From positions 1-6,978 of the forward strand of contig JACMRO010000091.1 in NCBI GenBank assembly GCA_014376425.1: DNA of 6,978 bases. Reading direction: 5' to 3'. Shown piece by piece: positions 1 to 5,815 of the stretch (positions are counted from its first letter, which is position 1; each line of letters begins with the position of its first letter). The notes under the pieces are model-generated. The model made no database searches. It was not told the DNA's origin and saw only the letters and a list, made by a program, of their open reading frames with translations. This stretch comes from Rubritepida sp. Its GTDB lineage: Bacteria > Pseudomonadota > Alphaproteobacteria > Acetobacterales > Acetobacteraceae. Made by a program: the position numbers and the translations under genes.

Positions 1-1083
1 GAGGTGCGGGCGAATCAGGTGGTTCGGGCGGGTGACCTGATCGCGCGGCTGGACCCGACATTCACTGGCGCGGACCTGGCTTCGCTGGAGAACCAGTTCG
101 CGACGCTGCGCGCGGAGGTGGACCGGCTGGAGGCGGAGGCATCGGTGCAGACCTATGGCGCGACAGGCACGCCGCAGGCGGCGCTGCAGGCGGCGATCTT
201 CGGCCAACGCCAGGCCGAGCGTGCGTTCCGGCTGGAGAATTACGGCCAGCGTATGAGCAGCCTGGACGAGATCCGTCAGCGTGCTGACGCTGAGCTTCGG
301 CAGTTGCGCGACCGGCAGGCGATCAGCGGCCAGATCGAGATGATGCGGCGCGAGCTGGAGCGGGTGCAGGTGGGCAGCCGGCTGCAATCGCTGCTGGCGG
401 CGGATGCCCGGCTGGAAATCCAGGGCAGCATGGCGACGGCGGAGGGCCAGTCGCGCGGCGCGCAGCGTGACCAGCGCGCGGTGGCGGCGGAGCGCGAAGC
501 CTACATCACCAACTACCAGGCGCAGGTGAGCCAGGACCTGGCGGACCGCAGGCGCGCCTTGTCGGAAGTGCGGGAGAACCTGGCGAAGGCGCAGCTGCGC
601 AGCAGCCTGGTGGAGATGCGGGCGCCGGTGGACTCGGTGGTGTTGGAGATCGGCAAGAGCTCGATCGGTGCGGTGCTGGCGCCGGGGGAGCTGCTGGTCT
701 CGCTGGTGCCGCTGAACGCCGAGCTGGTGATCGACGGCGCTGTCAGCACGCAGGATCTGGGCTTCGTGGCGGCGGGGGACCGGGTCGCCATCAAATTCGA
801 TAGCTTCCCCTACGCCCGCTTCGGGCTGGGCCACGGCACCGTCCTCACCATCGGTGGCGATGCGGTGCGCACCGACCCGGAAACCCGGCAGCCCCTGCGC
901 ACCCCCTTCTTCCGGACGCGCATTTCGATAGACAGCCTGGCGCTGCGGAACCTGTCGGCGGAGTTCCGCCTCATACCAGGGATGCCGGTCACATCTGACA
1001 TCGTGGTCGGCAATCGAACCATGCTCAGCTACGCCGCCGAGTGGATCCTCCCGCGGATACAGGAAGGGATGCGCGAACCCTAA
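1..1083 (+). CDS. HlyD-family type I secretion periplasmic adaptor (membrane fusion protein), 5'-truncated
   Basis: This is the C-terminal 360 residues of a type I secretion adaptor, the periplasmic part that links an inner-membrane ABC exporter to a TolC-like outer-membrane channel. The reading frame is open from base 1, so the N-terminal cytoplasmic tail and single membrane anchor lie outside the window; full-length relatives are usually about 430-480 residues. Visible parts in order are the first lipoyl half-motif (about residues 2-19, ending in ARLDP), a long Gln/Arg/Glu-rich helical hairpin (about 22-195), the second lipoyl half (about 198-235, with MRAPVDSVV and LAPGELLVSLVP), and the beta-barrel segment (about 242-330, with DLGFVAAGDRVAIKFDSFPY). 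It ends in the typical GMREP. The partner ABC transporter and the substrate should be encoded upstream. The GTG at base 4 is an internal valine, not a start. The HlyD assignment is very secure; the cargo is unknown. Confidence 0.93.
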   Translation, partial: EVRANQVVRAGDLIARLDPTFTGADLASLENQFATLRAEVDRLEAEASVQTYGATGTPQAALQAAIFGQRQAERAFRLENYGQRMSSLDEIRQRADAELRQLRDRQAISGQIEMMRRELERVQVGSRLQSLLAADARLEIQGSMATAEGQSRGAQRDQRAVAAEREAYITNYQAQVSQDLADRRRALSEVRENLAKAQLRSSLVEMRAPVDSVVLEIGKSSIGAVLAPGELLVSLVPLNAELVIDGAVSTQDLGFVAAGDRVAIKFDSFPYARFGLGHGTVLTIGGDAVRTDPETRQPLRTPFFRTRISIDSLALRNLSAEFRLIPGMPVTSDIVVGNRTMLSYAAEWILPRIQEGMREP

Positions 1084-2039
1084 TCCAGTCGCAGACCCAG
1101 TTCGGCGATCACCGGCCGCCACAGCGCGGTGTGGTCGGCGATGGCGCGGCCCATTGCCGCCCTGCCGGCGAAACGCGGCACCACGCCCTGGCTGGCGAAC
1201 AGCGCGGTCACCGCAGGGTCGTCCAGCGCCAGCCGCACGGCATTCTCCAGCGCGTCGAGCACCGGTTCGGGCGTGCCGGCGCGGCCGACGAAGCCCTGCC
1301 AGCCGCGCATCACGAAGCCCGGCATGCCCTGCTCGGTCGTCGTCGGCACATCGGGGAAATGCAGATGGCGCTCGGTGCCACCAATGAAGGCGATGGCACG
1401 CACCCGGCCGGCCTCGATCTGGCTCTTGGCCAGGTTGATGCCGTCGATCATCAGCTGCACCCGGCCGCCCAGCATGTCCTGCAAAGCTGGAGCGCTGCCG
1501 CGATAGGTGACGACCTCCATCACCACCCCGGCCTGGCGGGCGAACAGTTCATAGGCCAGATGCGTCACCGAACCCTGGCCGGCAGAGCCGAAGTTCAACT
1601 GTCCGGGCCGGGCGCGGGCCAGCGCCACCAGCTCGGGCAGTGTCCGCACCGGCAGGTCCGCCGGCACCATCACGAACATGCCGCCGACGGTGGCGAGCGC
1701 GATGGGCGTCAGGTCGCGCGCCGGGTCGTAGGGCAGGTTGCGGTAGAGCAACGGATTGATCGCGATGACGCTGTCATTCACGTGGCCGATGGAATAGCCA
1801 TCCGGCGCGCTACGGGCCAGTTCGCCCAGCGCCAGGTTGCCGTTGGCGCCGCCGCGATTCTCCACCACCACCTGCTGGCCCAGCGCCTCGCTCATGCGCT
1901 GCGCGATGGGGCGCGCCACCAGGTCCGACCCGCCGCCGGGCGGAAAGCCCACGATGAGGCGGATCGGGCGCGTCGGAAAAGACTGGCTGAAGGCGGGCAA
2001 AGCGAGGCCCAGCGACAGCGCGTGGCGGCGTGCAAGCAT
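1080..2039 (-). CDS. Bug/TctC-family tripartite tricarboxylate transporter substrate-binding protein
   Basis: This encodes a 319-residue periplasmic receptor of the Bug (TctC) family, which binds small, mostly carboxylated solutes for tripartite tricarboxylate transporters. Family motifs are clear: PPGGGSD (residues 33-39), ENRGGANGN (60-68), PDGY (79-82), PYDPARDLTPIA (103-114) and TYRGSAPALQDMLGG (178-192). The N-terminus carries a short signal peptide with an Arg pair (MLARRHALSLGLALPAFS), probably cleaved around residue 18. The ATG at 2039 is chosen because a good Shine-Dalgarno (AGGGAG) lies 5 bases upstream and the signal peptide starts there; the same frame is open to an ATG at 2105, but that would put 22 charged, non-signal residues first. 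No tctA/tctB membrane genes are nearby, which is common for the many orphan Bug genes of proteobacteria. The ligand cannot be read from the sequence. The stop overlaps the stop of the secretion adaptor gene. Confidence 0.94.
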   Translation of the reverse strand: MLARRHALSLGLALPAFSQSFPTRPIRLIVGFPPGGGSDLVARPIAQRMSEALGQQVVVENRGGANGNLALGELARSAPDGYSIGHVNDSVIAINPLLYRNLPYDPARDLTPIALATVGGMFVMVPADLPVRTLPELVALARARPGQLNFGSAGQGSVTHLAYELFARQAGVVMEVVTYRGSAPALQDMLGGRVQLMIDGINLAKSQIEAGRVRAIAFIGGTERHLHFPDVPTTTEQGMPGFVMRGWQGFVGRAGTPEPVLDALENAVRLALDDPAVTALFASQGVVPRFAGRAAMGRAIADHTALWRPVIAELGLRLD

Positions 2040-2044
2040 GGTGT

Positions 2045-2050
2045 CTCCCT
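2045..2050 (-). promoter_or_regulatory. Shine-Dalgarno of the Bug-family gene
   Basis: On the minus strand AGGGAG precedes the ATG at 2039 with a 5-base spacer (ACACC). It decides the start in favour of 2039 over the in-frame upstream ATG at 2105. Confidence 0.75.
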
Positions 2051-2065
2051 CGGGCATTTTGCGGC

Positions 2066-2094
2066 AGGCTAGCCCGTGCCCCGGCTGGCGCCAA
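2066..2094 (-). promoter_or_regulatory. Possible sigma70-type promoter for the Bug-family gene
   Basis: On the minus strand a TTGGCG hexamer (2089-2094) and a TAGCCT hexamer (2066-2071) are separated by exactly 17 bases. They would give a leader of about 20 nt containing the AGGGAG ribosome site. Both hexamers match the consensus only in part and the region is GC-rich, so this is a weak prediction based on spacing and position. Confidence 0.3.
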
Positions 2095-2098
2095 GGAA
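2093..2098 (+). promoter_or_regulatory. Shine-Dalgarno of the DUF1003 gene
   Basis: AAGGAA ends 6 bases before the ATG at 2105. It supports that start over the ATG at 2030, which opens the same frame inside the divergent Bug gene. Confidence 0.7.
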
Positions 2099-2104
2099 TT
2101 CCCA

Positions 2105-2587
2105 ATGACCGACAAACTGCATCTGACGCTGGCCGAGCGGGCCCACCTGCGGCGACTTCGGCTTGAAAAACCGGCCCGCAGGCAGCCGCCCGCCGATGTC
2201 CGTAGCCAGGGCCAGCGCATCGCCGATGCGGTGGCCGCCACTGTGGGCTCCTGGCGCTTCATTCTCATTCAGAGCGCGCTGCTGGCGGTGTGGATCGCGC
2301 TCAACCTCACCGCCTGGGTCCGCGCCTGGGACCCTTATCCCTTCATCCTGCTCAACCTCGTGCTGTCCTTCCAGGCCGCCTACACGGCGCCCATCCTGAT
2401 GATGAGCCAGAATCGCCAGGCCGAGATCGACCGTCGTGACGCCGCCCACGACTACCAGGTGAATGTGAAGGCCGAGCTGGAGATCGAGCTGCTGCACAGT
2501 AAGCTCGACGCCCTGCGCGAGCAGGAGATTGCCCGGCTGATCGAGATCATCGAGGCGCTGTCAGCCCGGCTGCCGGCGCCGCCCTGA
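2105..2587 (+). CDS. DUF1003 domain membrane protein
   Basis: A 160-residue protein of the DUF1003 family, whose biochemical function is unknown. The diagnostic core is present: GQRIADAVAATVGSWRFI (residues 36-53), WDPYPFILLNLVLSFQAAYT (75-94), then APILMMSQNRQAEIDRRDA and DYQVNVKAELEIELL (116-130). Two membrane helices are predicted by eye at about 52-71 and 79-98. They are followed by a conserved basic/acidic stretch and a helical, probably coiled-coil, tail (about 121-155). The N-terminal 30 residues are basic and lack a signal peptide, so both termini probably face the cytoplasm. The start at 2105 is backed by AAGGAA. The gene stands alone on its strand, diverges from the Bug receptor, and its last 41 bases overlap the 3' end of convergent lpxB. 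The family assignment is secure; no role can be inferred from the context. Confidence 0.94.
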   Translation: MTDKLHLTLAERAHLRRLRLEKPARRQPPADVRSQGQRIADAVAATVGSWRFILIQSALLAVWIALNLTAWVRAWDPYPFILLNLVLSFQAAYTAPILMMSQNRQAEIDRRDAAHDYQVNVKAELEIELLHSKLDALREQEIARLIEIIEALSARLPAPP

Positions 2588-3758
2588 GGGTGGCCAGCAC
2601 CGCCTCGGCCGCCGCCGCGCTGGGCGCCAGGCCGGGCGGGTGCAGCATGGCCAGGACGGCCGCGAAGCCGGCGCGCTGTTCGTCCTGGCTGGCCGTCACG
2701 CCGGCGGCCGGGCTGGCGCGGTGGCGCATGCGCGCGGTGGGCATCGGCGTGCCGTCCAGCAGCGCGCGCATCGCCCCGGCCAGGTTGGCTACCGTGCAGG
2801 CCTCCTGCAGGAATTCCGGCACCACCTCGCGCCCGGCCAGCAGGTTGACCAGGCTGGCATGCGGCACCTGCACCAGGCGGCGCAGGATGGCCGCGGTGAT
2901 CGGGTTGACCCGGTAGGCGACGATATGCGGCAGCCCGGCCACCGCGCATTCGAGCGAGGAGGTGCCGGATTTGATCAGCCCGATGTCGCAGGCCGCGAAG
3001 GCGTCGGCTTTCTCGGCCAGGCCATGCAGCAGGATGGGCGGCCGGGCCCAGCCCGCGGTGGCCGCGCGCACCGCCGCCTCGACCGGCCCGGCGAGCGGCA
3101 CCACCGGCCGCACCGGCAGCCCGGCCAGGGCGCCCCCAAATAGCGGCAGCAACCGCGATACCTCGGTGCGGCGCGAGCCGGGCATGACCATGACGAGCCG
3201 CTCGTCCGGCGGCACGCCGTGGCGGGCGCGAAACGCCGCGCCGTCGCCCTGGTCGAGCCCCGATTCCAGCACCGGGTGGCCGACGAATTCCACGCCGATG
3301 CCGTGCTGCTCGAACCACGCGCCCTCGAAGGGCAGCAGCGCCAGTATGCGGTCCACGCGTGACCGCAATTTCTTCACCCGCCCCGGCCGCCAGCCCCATA
3401 GCTGCGGCGCCACGTAATGCACCAGCGGTATGCCCAGCGGCCGGAGCCGTTCGGCCACGCGCATGGTGAAGCCGGGACTGTCGATGGTGACGATGATGGC
3501 GGGGCGCCGCGCCGTGATGTCGGCGGTGGTCTGGTCGAGCCGGCGCGCCAGGCGGCGGATGTTGGGCAGCACCTCGGCCAGGCCCATCAGCGCGAGTTCA
3601 CGCATCGGGAACAGGCTGTCGAGGCCTTGTTCGGCCATCCGCTCACCGCCCACTCCGGCGAAGCGCATGCCGGGCTGCCGCGCCCGCAGCGCCGCCATCA
3701 GCCGCCCGCCCAGCACGTCGCCGGAGCTTTCGCCGGCGATGAGATAGGCCAGGGTCAC
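2547..3758 (-). CDS. lpxB: Lipid-A-disaccharide synthase
   Basis: LpxB is a GT19 glycosyltransferase that joins UDP-2,3-diacylglucosamine and 2,3-diacylglucosamine-1-phosphate (lipid X) into the lipid A disaccharide, acting at the cytoplasmic face of the inner membrane. The 403-residue product has the family motifs in order: AGESSGDVLGG (8-18), TIDSPGF (91-97, holding the conserved Asp93), HYVAPQLWGWRPGRVKK (114-130), LLPFE (141-145), VGHPV (159-163), MPGSRRTEV (192-200), IKSGTSSLE (262-270), AYRVNP (281-286) and VNLLAGREVVPEFLQ (304-318). It is slightly longer than the usual 380-390 residues, with an Ala/Pro-rich C-terminus whose end overlaps the DUF1003 gene. The start is a GTG at 3758 inside the GTGA overlap with the upstream nitrilase gene. 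No convincing Shine-Dalgarno precedes it, so translation is probably coupled. The usual neighbours lpxD, fabZ, lpxA and lpxI are absent here. Confidence 0.97.
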   Translation of the reverse strand: MTLAYLIAGESSGDVLGGRLMAALRARQPGMRFAGVGGERMAEQGLDSLFPMRELALMGLAEVLPNIRRLARRLDQTTADITARRPAIIVTIDSPGFTMRVAERLRPLGIPLVHYVAPQLWGWRPGRVKKLRSRVDRILALLPFEGAWFEQHGIGVEFVGHPVLESGLDQGDGAAFRARHGVPPDERLVMVMPGSRRTEVSRLLPLFGGALAGLPVRPVVPLAGPVEAAVRAATAGWARPPILLHGLAEKADAFAACDIGLIKSGTSSLECAVAGLPHIVAYRVNPITAAILRRLVQVPHASLVNLLAGREVVPEFLQEACTVANLAGAMRALLDGTPMPTARMRHRASPAAGVTASQDEQRAGFAAVLAMLHPPGLAPSAAAAEAVLATLRAAPAAGLTAPR

Positions 3759-4606
3759 GCGAACACGGCCGGCGACACCGCGGGCATCGGCGCGCGGGGC
3801 CAGTCGCGGTGGTTGCGCACCGCGCCATGCTCCCGCACCTGGGTGATGGCGGCTTCGTCGATGTCGGCGATGACCCAGCCGGGCTGGTCCATGCCGCCGG
3901 CCGCGACCACGCCATCGATGGCAAAGCCCTCATCGGCCGGGCCGTAGATCGCCGCCTGGCCATGGTTGGTGTCGAGCGCCACGCTGCCCGGCCGCGCGCC
4001 CAGCGTCGGCGCCACGGCGACGTAGCACTGGTTCTCCACCGCCCGGGCGCGCGCGCTGATCGCCACGCGCGCGGCGCCATGCGGCGTGTCGGTGCAGGCC
4101 GGCACCAGCACCAGCCAGGCGCCGGCCTCGACCTGGGCACGGACATGCTTAGGGAATTCGGCGTCGTAACAGATCGAGATGCCGATGCGGCCCCATGGCG
4201 TGTCGAAGACGCTGGGCGGGGCGCCGCGGCTGACGCCCCACTGTTCGGTTTCGAAGCGCGTCATGTGCCACTTGTCCTGGAAGGCCAGGCTGCCATCGGG
4301 GCGGACCAACGGCGCGCGGTTCACGATGCAGCCGCCCATGGACATCGGCAGGGTGCCGGGCTGCAGCCACAGCCGGTGGCGGATGGCGGCGTCGCGCATC
4401 ACGCCCAGCACGGCGGCGGCGCGGCCGACCATATCGGCCAGCTCGGCCCGCGCGCCGCTGCCCAGGGCCAGCTCCATGCAGCCATATTCGGGCAGCAACA
4501 GCAGGTCGGCGCCGGCCGCCGCTGCGATCCGGGTATCCAGCCGGGCAGCGAAATCCGCCAGCGATGCCGGCCGACCGACCGCCCAGCCCAGTACGGCCAG
4601 CTTCAC
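3755..4606 (-). CDS. Carbon-nitrogen hydrolase (nitrilase superfamily amidase)
   Basis: A 283-residue cytosolic enzyme of the nitrilase superfamily, which hydrolyses or condenses amide-type C-N bonds with a Glu-Lys-Cys triad. All three residues are visible: Glu40 in LLLPEYG, Lys112 in FQDKWHMTRFE, and the nucleophile Cys146 in GISICYDAEFP. The VPACTDT and ARAVENQCYV segments that normally follow are also present. It most resembles the branch found as the hydrolase half of bifunctional GNAT/carbon-nitrogen hydrolase proteins (Bacillus subtilis YhcX type); the substrate of that branch is not known to me. The start is taken as GTG at 4606, giving MKLAVLGWAVG, the expected first beta strand, and overlapping the GNAT stop by 4 bases. 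The frame stays open upstream to 5074, but that part is an out-of-frame shadow of the GNAT gene. It sits between the GNAT gene and lpxB in one operon. Confidence 0.92.
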   Translation of the reverse strand: MKLAVLGWAVGRPASLADFAARLDTRIAAAAGADLLLLPEYGCMELALGSGARAELADMVGRAAAVLGVMRDAAIRHRLWLQPGTLPMSMGGCIVNRAPLVRPDGSLAFQDKWHMTRFETEQWGVSRGAPPSVFDTPWGRIGISICYDAEFPKHVRAQVEAGAWLVLVPACTDTPHGAARVAISARARAVENQCYVAVAPTLGARPGSVALDTNHGQAAIYGPADEGFAIDGVVAAGGMDQPGWVIADIDEAAITQVREHGAVRNHRDWPRAPMPAVSPAVFA

Positions 4607-5166
4607 AGGGCGCGAGTCCAGAAGGCGAGGGAATGGGGCGTGGCGCGGCCGCCATCGACGGGTTCGGGCCAGTGCATGATCGCTGAAATGCCGGGCTGTG
4701 GCGTGTACCCGCGGCGGCGCCAGAAATTGTCCAGCGGCTGGTAGCCGGGCGGCTGGCGCGGGTCGTTGGGGTTGCGCACCACGGCGCAGAAGGCGGCATG
4801 CGCCAGGCCCATGGCACGCGCCTGCGCCTCGCGCGCCGCGAAGAAGCGCACGCCCGCACCCCGGCCACGATATTCCGGCAGCAGCACGCTCTCGCCGAAA
4901 TAGCAGTGGGTGGCGGGGTCCAGCCCGGCCGCGCGCACCGGGGCCGACGCCTCTTCCATCGGCTGGCAGGTGGCCGCCCCCACCGCGCGGTCCCCATCCA
5001 GCGCCAGCACCAGTGCGGTGCCCGGCGTAGGGGTGAAGCTCGCCCCCGCCGGCGCCGCGTACAGATAGGGCCATTCGGCGAAGACGGTCGCCCGCAGCCG
5101 CGCCACCGCATCCAGATACGGCGCCTGGTCCGCGCCCGTCAGGGTGATGAGGTGGAGTTCCGCCAT
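4603..5166 (-). CDS. GNAT family N-acetyltransferase
   Basis: A 187-residue acyl-CoA-dependent N-acyltransferase. The acetyl-CoA pyrophosphate loop is RGRGAG (residues 100-105) within YFGESVLLPEYRGRGAGVRF. It is followed by FCAVVRNPNDP and the FWRRRGY segment near the C-terminus. The LRATVFAEWPYLY stretch (24-36) and the GESVLLPEYRG signature match the GNAT branch fused to, or next to, a nitrilase-like domain in other bacteria. The acceptor substrate is unknown. It is the first gene of the GNAT-nitrilase-lpxB operon, and its TGA overlaps the GTG of the nitrilase gene. The start is uncertain: ATG at 5166 (chosen; MAELHL) or ATG at 5178, four residues longer. Neither has a strong Shine-Dalgarno. 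The start lies only 21 bp from that of the divergent SemiSWEET gene, so its promoter must overlap that region. Confidence 0.92.
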   Translation of the reverse strand: MAELHLITLTGADQAPYLDAVARLRATVFAEWPYLYAAPAGASFTPTPGTALVLALDGDRAVGAATCQPMEEASAPVRAAGLDPATHCYFGESVLLPEYRGRGAGVRFFAAREAQARAMGLAHAAFCAVVRNPNDPRQPPGYQPLDNFWRRRGYTPQPGISAIMHWPEPVDGGRATPHSLAFWTRAL

Positions 5167-5191
5167 GCCCCGCTGCATAAGCCGGGCATGG
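5163..5191. promoter_or_regulatory. Divergent GNAT/SemiSWEET start region with 8-bp inverted repeat
   Basis: CCATGCCC (5163-5170) and GGGCATGG (5184-5191) form a perfect inverted repeat around a 13-base spacer containing TGCATAA. Both start codons lie within the arms. On the minus strand TATGCA (5174-5179) ends 7 bases before the ATG at 5166; on the plus strand GCATAA (5175-5180) ends 7 bases before the ATG at 5188. Such spacing would fit weak -10 elements giving leaderless transcripts. Part of the symmetry follows trivially from two divergent ATGG starts, so a dedicated operator is not shown. Confidence 0.35.
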
Positions 5192-5460
5192 ACCTCACGG
5201 AAGCCCTCGGCCTCGTCGCCGGCATTCTCACCACCGCGGCCTTCGTACCGCAGGTGGCGAAGGCGCGCCGGAACGGCCGGGCGGATGATTTCAGCCTGCC
5301 GATGCTGATAATGTTCGTGGCCGGGCTGGCGCTGTGGCTGGCTTACGGGTTGGCGCTGGGGGCACCTTCGATCGTGGTCGCCAATGGCGTCACGCTGGTC
5401 CTGGCCGGCTATATCCTGCGGGTGAAGTGGTTGACCCGTAGAGTTGCTCCGGCGCGATGA
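5188..5460 (+). CDS. SemiSWEET family sugar transporter (PQ-loop protein)
   Basis: A 90-residue membrane protein of the bacterial SemiSWEET family, which forms homodimers that move mono- or disaccharides across the inner membrane by facilitated diffusion. Three helices are visible at about residues 6-23, 37-57 and 60-79. The PQ motif falls in helix 1 (TTAAFVPQV, Pro21-Gln22). Trp50 and Asn66 have the same 16-residue spacing as the sugar-contacting Trp48/Asn64 pair of the Leptospira SemiSWEET, so the binding pocket looks intact. Length matches the family (about 85-95). The frame is open further upstream, but the ATG at 5188 gives a normal N-terminus; no clear Shine-Dalgarno is seen. The 3' 71 bases overlap convergent hisI. 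The actual sugar cannot be told, and some small PQ-loop proteins transport other solutes. Confidence 0.9.
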   Translation: MDLTEALGLVAGILTTAAFVPQVAKARRNGRADDFSLPMLIMFVAGLALWLAYGLALGAPSIVVANGVTLVLAGYILRVKWLTRRVAPAR

Positions 5461-5815
5461 GCGGGGCCGCGATTTCGGTCAGCGCGCCGTCCCGCACCGC
5501 CTGGAAGAAACAGTTGCGCCGGCCGGTGTGGCAGGCCACGCCCTGCTGGTGCACCAGCGCTAGCAGGGTGTCGCCGTCGCAATCCAGCCGCAATTCGTGC
5601 AGCGCTTGCATCTGGCCCGAGCTTTCGCCCTTGCGCCACAACGCGCCGCGGCTGCGGCTCCAGTAGCAGACGCGCCCGGTGGCCAGGGTTTCGGCCACCG
5701 CATCGCGGTTCATCCAGGCCAGCATCAGCACCTCGCCGGTGTCGTGCTGCTGGGCGATGCAGGGCACCAGGCCGTCGGCGTTGAAGCGGATGGCGGCGAG
5801 GAGGGGGTTTTCCAT
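5390..5815 (-). CDS. hisI: Phosphoribosyl-AMP cyclohydrolase
   Basis: HisI opens the adenine ring of phosphoribosyl-AMP, the third step of histidine biosynthesis, in the cytosol, using zinc and magnesium. The 141-residue product has the signatures DGLVPCIAQ (14-22), GEVLMLAWMN (27-36), CYWSRSRGALWRKGESSG (50-67), the Mg-binding DCDGD (78-82) and ACHTGRRNCFF (94-104). Zinc ligands Cys79, Cys95 and Cys102 are all kept, so this is the canonical metal-dependent form. There is no HisE (pyrophosphohydrolase) fusion, and no other his gene is in the window. The start is ATG at 5815; an in-frame GTG at 5821 would add two residues, and neither has a clear Shine-Dalgarno. The last 23 codons and the stop overlap the SemiSWEET gene on the other strand and encode a poorly conserved tail (after about residue 120). 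It diverges from zur across 23 bp. Confidence 0.96.
   Translation of the reverse strand: MENPLLAAIRFNADGLVPCIAQQHDTGEVLMLAWMNRDAVAETLATGRVCYWSRSRGALWRKGESSGQMQALHELRLDCDGDTLLALVHQQGVACHTGRRNCFFQAVRDGALTEIAAPLIAPEQLYGSTTSPAGYSRPGPA

Noticed and set aside
1041..2072. Long plus-strand open frame (343 codons) antisense to the Bug gene
   Set aside because: The translation is His/Arg/Gln-rich with no recognisable domain and no ribosome site. It is a typical shadow of a GC-rich gene on the other strand.
2030..2104. Upstream ATG at 2030 as the start of the DUF1003 gene
   Set aside because: The added 25 residues lie over the start of the divergent Bug gene and are not family-like. The ATG at 2105 has AAGGAA 6 bases upstream.
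2040..2105. Upstream ATG at 2105 as the start of the Bug gene
   Set aside because: It would place 22 polar residues before the signal peptide. The ATG at 2039 has a well-spaced AGGGAG.
2452..3399. 315-codon minus-strand frame overlapping lpxB
   Set aside because: It is an Arg/Gly/Ala-rich out-of-frame shadow of lpxB, which itself has all family motifs.
3809..4744. 311-codon plus-strand frame opposite the nitrilase gene
   Set aside because: It is antisense to a gene with an intact catalytic triad, and its His/Gly/Ala-rich product lacks any domain signature.
3755..5074. 439-codon open frame that would extend the nitrilase by 156 residues upstream
   Set aside because: The extra part is Gly/Ala/Arg-rich low-complexity translation overlapping the well-conserved GNAT gene in another frame. 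The enzyme's first beta strand begins at the GTG at 4606.
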